From Flavobacteriales bacterium (lineage in GTDB: Bacteria; Bacteroidota; Bacteroidia; Flavobacteriales_F; PHOS-HE28), in NCBI GenBank assembly GCA_016719225.1, contig JADKAN010000003.1, positions 124,001 through 188,000 of the forward strand: 64,000 nt of DNA, written 5' to 3'. The position numbers and the translations under genes were made by a program. This document shows, piece by piece, positions 58,783-64,000 of the stretch. Within the stretch, counting starts at the first letter, position 1. Every line of letters begins with the position of its first letter. The notes beneath the pieces are model-generated. The model was not told the DNA's origin. It did not search any database and saw nothing but the letters and a program-made list of their open reading frames with translations.

Positions 58783-61700
58783 CGCAACAGCGTTACAGAA
58801 CCTCGGTGCAGCACCTGCTCAACGCCCATGTCGGTGAGCGCTTCATAGTGGAGCAGCCACACATAAACACCTACCGGTGCTTGCTTTCCGCTCTTGGTGC
58901 CATCCCATCCTTGGTCCGGCGAGGAACTGTGGAAGATGCGTTCGCCCCAACGGTCGAACACATCGAAGCTCCATTGATCCACAGGATCGGACAACGAGGG
59001 CAAGAACAGTTCGTTGATCCCATCCCTATCGGGACTGAACGCGTTGGGTACGAAAACCAGCGTGGCACAACGTCCCTGTTCGATCCGCACCGTGTCCACT
59101 GCGAAAATGCAGGGACCTTCCACCTGCACGCGGTATTCCCCGGGCCGGTCCACCATCAAGGTGGAGAGGTGCGAGCCATCGCTCCATGTGTAGTACCCAC
59201 CGGCGATACCGGCATCCAAGGTGATGTTGTTATCGGCACAGATGCTGCGGTCGGGACCGAGATCCACGTTGCGGATGAACGGGCGTACCACCACCATCAA
59301 CGTATCCCGGGAAACACAACCATCCAGCGTAAGCTGGCCGGTCACAGGTCCAGTGGTGGACACTGGCAAGGGCACCGTTGTGCTTCCGTTGCCCCACTGG
59401 AGTTGCGCTGCACCGGTTTCGGGATCCAGCCACAACGTGTCCCCTGCGCAGATCACTTGGTCGGGACCAAGAGCGAGTGCCGGTAACGGTGTGAACTGTA
59501 TGGCAAGGGCATCCTCCGCCATGCAATTCGCTAACAGGAACTGGGCTTGGAAATTCCCTGGTTGCGCAATGGTGCGCATGTTACCTACGTAACCGTCCTG
59601 CCACAGCACGCTAACCCCTGGTGCATTGCTTCCTACGATAACGCTATTACCGGGGCACAATATGGTATCCGGCCCCAACGTGAAGGTTGCCATATCCACT
59701 ATGGACACAACCGTTTGCGCCGTCGCGGAACAATTACCAATGTTCACGCTGACAGTGTACGTGCCAGGCTGGTCAATAAGTAGCGAAGGTGTTATAACTC
59801 CGTTGGACCAGAGGTAGTGGGCACCGGCTTGGGCAACGTCCGGCTGCCATGTGGCCGAACCGCAAAGAATGGTGTCCATAGGCAATTGGGCCTGTGGTGT
59901 TGGCAGTGAGGTAATGATGACCTGATCGGAGGCCGTGCAACCATCCGCGGAAGCCACTACGCTCCAAGTACCGGCACCAACCATGCGCTGCTCCAACGTA
60001 CTTCCGTCGTTCCAAAGAAAAGTTGCGCCGGGTGAAGCGGCGTTGAGCAGTACTTGCCCATAAGCGCAGATCGCAGTGTCAGGCCCGAGGTTGACCACAG
60101 GGACAGGATCGAAAGTGACTTCCACCTGATCGGAACTGCTACACCCGTTCACTGTGACGGTAACACTGTAAATGCCGGTGTTCGTCACGGAGCGGGAAGC
60201 AGTTGTCACACCATCATTCCAGAGGTAGGAACCGCCCGGCACGGCGGCGTTCAGTGCGAGTATTCCACCTTGACACAGGACCGTATCGGGCCCCAGATCA
60301 ACGATCGGCAACGGGCTGAAGGCAACAGTGACCGTGTCGCGGTCCGTGCAGCCGTTCAGCTCAGCTTCCACCCAGTATGACCCGGGCGAGCCAACCGAAA
60401 GGGTGGGGTTGGAGGAACCATCGTTCCACACGTAAGTGCCACCGGGTGTTGCGGCGGAAAGGTTGATGCTGTTCCCTGCACAAAGCGTGGTGTCCGGCCC
60501 CAAGTCCACTAAAGGCGAAGGCAAAGCGGTGATGCTGAGCACATCCGTTCCAGTGCAACCGGCTTGGGTAACGGCCACCTGCCAAGTACCAACGCCGGCG
60601 GTAATGGTCGGTGAAGTGGCACCGTTGTTCCATAGGTAGGTGGCGGTGCCAGCCACAGTGGCATCAAGAACGAGCGTAGCGCCGGGGCAGATCGGTTGGT
60701 CGGGGCCCAGTGAAACCGCCGGCAACGGCGTTACTGTCACGTTCATTGTATCATTCGCGATGCAACCGTTCAAAGTGGCACGGACCCACACCGTACCCGC
60801 CGACGCGATCATGATCGAATCCGCGGTGGCACCAGTGCTCCAGAGGTAGGTTGCTCCGGGTATATTGAGCCCCACCTGTTGCGGTTGTCCGGCGCAGAAG
60901 CTGAGATCCGGGCCGAGGTTCACGGTCTGAAGGTTGAAGTTACCCAGCACGATCGCATCACTGGCGGAACAGCCATCCACCGTCACTTGCACGCTATATG
61001 TGCCGGGCGCGCCAGTACTTATAGAGGGCGCCGTGCTCCCTGTGTTCCATAGGTATGTGGCCCCGGGGACCGTGGCATTAAATGTTGCGCTTGCTCCTGG
61101 ACATACAAGCAGGTCCGCGCCGAGATCCACCACGGGCAAGGCGTTGAACGCCACATTGATCTGATCGGCATTGCTACATCCTTGGGCGGTGACGGTAACC
61201 GAATGGATACCGGCAGTGGAAATGGTCCTTGTGGCGGAAGTTGATCCATTGTTCCAGACATAGGAGCCGCCGGGAACCGTAGCATTCAACCCCAGTGTCT
61301 GTCCTTGGCAAAGCGTGGTGTCAGAGCCGAGGTTGACCACGGGCAGTGGGTTGAAAGAAACGAGGATGGTATCACGAGCGGTACAACCGTTCAGGGTCAC
61401 TTCCGCCCAATACGTACCTGCAGTGGTGACGTTCAAAGTGGAATTGGATGAACCGTTGCTCCACGAGTAGGTTGCACCGGGTAAGGCAGCAGAAATGGTG
61501 ATGTTGTTTCCCGCGCAAAGCGTTGTGTCCGCGCCCAAGTCCAGCACGGGCACGGGGTTGAACGCCACGTGGATCTGATCGGCATTGCTACATCCTTGGG
61601 CGGTGACCGTAACGGAATAGATACCAGCGGTGGAAATGGTGCGCGTGGCCGATGTCGACCCGTTGTTGCAGACATAGGTGCCGCCGGGAACGGTACCGTT

Positions 61701-62540
61701 CAACCCCAGTATCTCGCCCTGGCAGAGCGTGGTATCGGCGCCGAGGTTGACTGTTGGCAATGGTGTAACGCTAACATGCACTGTATCCGTCAGCACGATG
61801 GTCCCGGAGATGCTGATATCATCAATGCCGAAGTCATCCCCCACGCCATCGCCGGAGGTTACATGCAGGCATGCGGACACACTGGTCTGGCCTGCCCCGG
61901 CGGTCCAAGTGGAGGTGATGGTCTGCCATCCGGCGCTGTAACTGGGCAAGGTCACTTCGGGCCACTGGTCATAGCCATCCATACGCCACAAGATGCGCGC
62001 TTGCAGGTCGTTCGTAAGTGTGCGTGCGCGATAACTCAGTGTGTAAGTCTGGCCGGGACAGACCGGTATGGTCTGGCACCAAGCATCATACTGGTTGTTC
62101 AGCCAGCTGAGATAACCAGCGTTCACAATGAGGAAGTTACCGGACCCGGTGCCTTGGAACTGGGTGTGGTAATTGTGGGCATTGGCGCCCACCGTGTAAT
62201 AGCCCTCGTTCTGAACGCTGGTGGCCGAGTAGGTGAATTGGGAGCTGAAACCGGTGTTGCCCGAATTGAAGTCACCGTTCGTCACCAGGTTCCCGGATGG
62301 ATAAGTGACCCGGCACCAATAGTCGCCTGCCACACCGGTGCTGATGTTCTGGGATACTTGGCCCGTATTCCACAGGTAGTTGGAATATCCGGACGGACCG
62401 TGCAATTGGGCTTGTGTGCCTTGGCACACGGTGGTATCATTTCCGATGAAGATGGAACATTGAGCCCGCGCATGGGGGCCTGCCAACAGGCATAAAACAC
62501 CTGCCGCCAATAGCTTATGGCGGATGTTGTAGCGGTCCAT
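58779..62540 (-). CDS. Large secreted protein with about 14 tandem Ig-like repeats and T9SS type B (gliding motility-associated) C-terminal domain
   Basis: About 1253 residues from the ATG at 62540; a GTG five codons upstream is less likely. Signal peptide, then an Ig-like unit, a MAM/CBM-like jellyroll (about 85-250, NLVTNGDFNSGNTGFSS ... DDFGIDDISISGT), and 13 tandem units of about 68 residues of the form NLGxDTTLCxGxxxxLNATVPGxxYxWNxGSTxxTxxxxxxGxYxVxVTxxGCxxxDxxxVxFxPLP, each with a Cys pair. The last 90 residues are a CHU_C/type B sorting domain (VPNAFSPDRDGINELFLP, FDRWGERIFHS, APVGVYVWLLHY). It is predicted to be a long surface or secreted fibre; the jellyroll suggests ligand binding. 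Confidence 0.92.
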   Translation of the reverse strand: MDRYNIRHKLLAAGVLCLLAGPHARAQCSIFIGNDTTVCQGTQAQLHGPSGYSNYLWNTGQVSQNISTGVAGDYWCRVTYPSGNLVTNGDFNSGNTGFSSQFTYSATSVQNEGYYTVGANAHNYHTQFQGTGSGNFLIVNAGYLSWLNNQYDAWCQTIPVCPGQTYTLSYRARTLTNDLQARILWRMDGYDQWPEVTLPSYSAGWQTITSTWTAGAGQTSVSACLHVTSGDGVGDDFGIDDISISGTIVLTDTVHVSVTPLPTVNLGADTTLCQGEILGLNGTVPGGTYVCNNGSTSATRTISTAGIYSVTVTAQGCSNADQIHVAFNPVPVLDLGADTTLCAGNNITISAALPGATYSWSNGSSNSTLNVTTAGTYWAEVTLNGCTARDTILVSFNPLPVVNLGSDTTLCQGQTLGLNATVPGGSYVWNNGSTSATRTISTAGIHSVTVTAQGCSNADQINVAFNALPVVDLGADLLVCPGASATFNATVPGATYLWNTGSTAPSISTGAPGTYSVQVTVDGCSASDAIVLGNFNLQTVNLGPDLSFCAGQPQQVGLNIPGATYLWSTGATADSIMIASAGTVWVRATLNGCIANDTMNVTVTPLPAVSLGPDQPICPGATLVLDATVAGTATYLWNNGATSPTITAGVGTWQVAVTQAGCTGTDVLSITALPSPLVDLGPDTTLCAGNSINLSAATPGGTYVWNDGSSNPTLSVGSPGSYWVEAELNGCTDRDTVTVAFSPLPIVDLGPDTVLCQGGILALNAAVPGGSYLWNDGVTTASRSVTNTGIYSVTVTVNGCSSSDQVEVTFDPVPVVNLGPDTAICAYGQVLLNAASPGATFLWNDGSTLEQRMVGAGTWSVVASADGCTASDQVIITSLPTPQAQLPMDTILCGSATWQPDVAQAGAHYLWSNGVITPSLLIDQPGTYTVSVNIGNCSATAQTVVSIVDMATFTLGPDTILCPGNSVIVGSNAPGVSVLWQDGYVGNMRTIAQPGNFQAQFLLANCMAEDALAIQFTPLPALALGPDQVICAGDTLWLDPETGAAQLQWGNGSTTVPLPVSTTGPVTGQLTLDGCVSRDTLMVVVRPFIRNVDLGPDRSICADNNITLDAGIAGGYYTWSDGSHLSTLMVDRPGEYRVQVEGPCIFAVDTVRIEQGRCATLVFVPNAFSPDRDGINELFLPSLSDPVDQWSFDVFDRWGERIFHSSSPDQGWDGTKSGKQAPVGVYVWLLHYEALTDMGVEQVLHRGSVTLLR
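61143..61763. repeat. Tandem near-identical 414-nt-spaced intragenic repeats
   Basis: Stretches starting near 61143 and 61557 on the plus strand show the same DNA sequence with scattered substitutions (both contain GATCTGATCGGCATTGCTAC and then CATCCTTGGGCGGTGAC). They are exactly two repeat units (2 x 207 nt) apart, a sign of recent unit duplication inside the type B protein gene. Confidence 0.7.
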
Positions 62541-62562
62541 ATCGAATTCGCGCACCGGTCAA

Positions 62563-63255
62563 TCAAACTTCGGGCCGTAACGCGGAAGGTGCCGCTTTGG
62601 CTTGGCTGGCGGTGAAAACATGGTTTATCCCGTTATAACGGTGCTCACGCACCTCATTGAAATGAAGACGCAGATACTGGCCTGTTCGTTGGCTGCGCGT
62701 CGTGCTTAAGTTATTGTGCGCTACGGTGTTGAAACAGACCATTCCCCCCACATTCGTGATGCGCGCCAATTGGCGGATGAATTCCTCTTCATCGATCCCT
62801 GGTGCGAGATCCAGTTCGTGGAACAGATCCACGAGCACCAGTCCATACCGACCGGTTTCAGCCGATATGTATTCCAACGCATCCATGTGCACCAGCCGTA
62901 GATCCGGCAATTTGTCCATTTTGAAGCTATCGCGTGCTATGTTCAGCATGGCGGCATCCCCGTCCACACCGGTTATCGGCGCTACCGAACGGAGTTCGCG
63001 GCGCAGTATACTGGCGATGCTACCGGCGCCGAAGCCGAGGATGAGGACCGTTCTTGGCTTTCGTTCCTGTATCCCTTCGTCCGCAAAGCACTGTTGCCAT
63101 ACATCGTGCAAGCTGCCCCAGCTCTGGTTGGCATGGCGGCTGTTCACCACCAAATGGCCACTTTCGTAAACCAGCCGGATCGGTCCGTAACGGCCTTCGC
63201 CTTTCCACACGGGCACTGGAGCCACGTAGCTCAACAAGCTTTTGAGCAAGGACAT
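62563..63255 (-). CDS. Spermidine synthase-like SAM-dependent methyltransferase fold protein
   Basis: 230 residues. The Rossmann core has VLILGFGAGSIASILRRE (motif I), GVDGDAAMLNIARDSF and DALEYISAETGRYGLVLVDLFHELDLAPGI, which is the pattern of spermidine synthase-like proteins. The full spermidine synthase substrate gate is not recognisable, so it may be a polyamine-related or small-molecule methyltransferase. It is divergent from the nucleotide cyclase gene and 22 nt upstream of the type B repeat protein gene, in the same orientation. Confidence 0.8.
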   Translation of the reverse strand: MSLLKSLLSYVAPVPVWKGEGRYGPIRLVYESGHLVVNSRHANQSWGSLHDVWQQCFADEGIQERKPRTVLILGFGAGSIASILRRELRSVAPITGVDGDAAMLNIARDSFKMDKLPDLRLVHMDALEYISAETGRYGLVLVDLFHELDLAPGIDEEEFIRQLARITNVGGMVCFNTVAHNNLSTTRSQRTGQYLRLHFNEVREHRYNGINHVFTASQAKAAPSALRPEV

Positions 63256-63258
63256 GGT

Positions 63259-63267
63259 GCAAAGATG
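63259..63267 (-). promoter_or_regulatory. Putative -7 box CATCTTTGC, near-leaderless
   Basis: Minus-strand CATCTTTGC, with C in place of the first T of the consensus, lies 3 nt before the ATG at 63255. Confidence 0.35.
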
Positions 63268-63284
63268 CGGCGTTGAACGCGGGC

Positions 63285-63293
63285 TACCTTCGC
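63285..63293 (+). promoter_or_regulatory. Putative -7 box TACCTTCGC of the cyclase gene
   Basis: TACCTTCGC lies 18 nt before the GTG at 63312 and supports that codon as the start. Confidence 0.4.
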
Positions 63294-63311
63294 GGCCCCG
63301 ACCCGATCCCC

Positions 63312-64000
63312 GTGGAGCACATCGACGCCATTACACGGCACAAGCTGCGCAAGTTGCTTAAGTATGCTTTGGCCACAGCCACCGTGGGCAGTGTGCTGAT
63401 GCTGATGGCGGGACGCATCGACGTCACCGTTGTGGGTGCGTGGGCTTTGCTGGGTGCATGGACGGGTGTGTTGGAGGAATTCCTGTTCGGGCGCCGTTTC
63501 CGTTCGTTGGCCATTCCGCTCCAATTGCTGGGCAAGGCGTTAGCGGTGAACCTCCTAACATTGGGTTTACTGCTTTTGGCCTACAAACTGGACCGTGGGC
63601 ACGAGCTGCCCTACTCCTCGGACAATGGGCTGTTGGGCTCGCGTTCCTTTTACGTGCTCATGTTGCAGGTCGCTTTGGTCACCACCATGTCCATTCTGGT
63701 GGTGCAAGTGGAAGAGTTCATGGGCCGCCGCTTTTTCTTGGGTTTTTTGCTGGGTTGGTACGACAAGCCGCGGATCGGGGAACGGATCGTGCTGGCCATC
63801 GACCTTGTGGGGAGTTCCGCGCTGAACGAGCGTTTGGGTGATCTACTGTACTACCGTTTTCTCAATACCACCCATTCCCTGATGACCGAGGCGGTGCTGC
63901 GTCACGGGGCGGAGATCCACAAATACGTAGGTGATGAGGTCATATTCACTTGGCACATGAAGGATGGGTTGCGGGATGATCACTGCATCGCCCTTTTCTT
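63312..64000 (+). CDS. Membrane-anchored class III adenylate/guanylate cyclase, 3'-truncated by window edge
   Basis: The frame opens with a GTG at 63312 (VEHIDAITRHKLRKLLKYAL) and is still open at the right edge, giving about 229 residues so far. Four hydrophobic segments (for example TVGSVLMLMAGRI, VVGAWALLGAWTGVL, AVNLLTLGLLLLAYKL, SFYVLMLQVALVTTMSILVV) form an N-terminal membrane domain. A class III cyclase domain begins with ERIVLAIDLVGSSALNERLG, whose Asp is a probable metal ligand, and continues to HGAEIHKYVGDEVIFTW, carrying the second conserved Asp. It should make cAMP or cGMP at the inner membrane. The substrate-specifying residues lie beyond the edge. Confidence 0.88.
   Translation, partial: MEHIDAITRHKLRKLLKYALATATVGSVLMLMAGRIDVTVVGAWALLGAWTGVLEEFLFGRRFRSLAIPLQLLGKALAVNLLTLGLLLLAYKLDRGHELPYSSDNGLLGSRSFYVLMLQVALVTTMSILVVQVEEFMGRRFFLGFLLGWYDKPRIGERIVLAIDLVGSSALNERLGDLLYYRFLNTTHSLMTEAVLRHGAEIHKYVGDEVIFTWHMKDGLRDDHCIALF

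Noticed and set aside
61143..61763. Direct DNA repeats considered as mobile element or CRISPR-like
   Set aside because: They are in frame, coding, multiples of 207 nt and belong to tandem Ig-like protein units.
1..64000. Search for CRISPR arrays, rRNA genes, transposases, toxin-antitoxin or defence systems
   Set aside because: None recognised on either strand by reading; only the tRNA-Ser RNA gene was supported.

Overview
The window looks like a chromosomal segment of a fairly GC-rich member of the Bacteroidota, most likely Flavobacteriales. Several proteins carry type IX secretion (T9SS) C-terminal sorting domains: type A at 675, 3692 and 21087, and type B at 58779. A PorE-like OmpA protein is encoded at 44451. 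Ribosome binding sites of the Shine-Dalgarno type are not evident. Instead a TAnnTTTG/TAnnTTCG element, the known Bacteroidota -7 promoter box, lies just upstream of many start codons, often only 3-4 nt away. Gene content is mostly housekeeping. I see no phage, insertion sequence, CRISPR array or rRNA operon.

Layout. 1-5.9 kb: end of a PIN/PhoH-type ATPase gene, then two paralogous secreted M43 metalloproteases. 5.97-13.0 kb: ychF, a cytochrome c/FTR1 iron permease, a secreted carboxypeptidase-regulatory-domain protein and an M3 lipoprotein peptidase. 13.3-20.1 kb: topoisomerase IV cluster parE - PEGA-like protein - lipoprotein - parC - secreted protein. 20.2-24.7 kb: universal stress protein, choice-of-anchor B protein, TPR protein and tsaD. 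24.8-30.4 kb: giant tamB and an SRPBCC/GyrI-like protein. 30.7-38.8 kb: tRNA-Ser(UGA), outer-membrane barrel protein, a large aromatic-rich exported protein, rlmD, a SIMPL-like protein and three small genes including DinB and HExxH proteins. 38.85-47.8 kb: aroC, an SLC1 symporter, AsmA-like protein, PorE-like protein and rlmI. 47.8-50.2 kb: an envelope cluster of YtxH, holin-like, hypothetical and AI-2E permease genes. 50.4-54.1 kb: divergent cyanophycinase and cyanophycin synthetase. 54.5-55.8 kb: rplS, broken by an apparent one-base frameshift, and trmD. 55.85-63.3 kb: TPR protein, WG-repeat protein, a 14-repeat type B T9SS adhesin-like protein and a spermidine-synthase-like methyltransferase. 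The window ends inside a membrane-anchored class III nucleotide cyclase.

How they fit together. Much of the window serves the cell envelope: T9SS cargo, a candidate T9SS anchor, AsmA/TamB-type lipid-transfer proteins and outer-membrane proteins. The metabolic highlight is a complete cyanophycin module (synthesis plus depolymerisation), which suggests a nitrogen/carbon reserve polymer. The points most worth checking are the rplS frameshift, the near-leaderless promoter pattern, the roughly 200-residue insertion that splits one M43 catalytic domain, and the high-identity internal repeats of the type B protein. I did not find a convincing wholly new multi-gene system.
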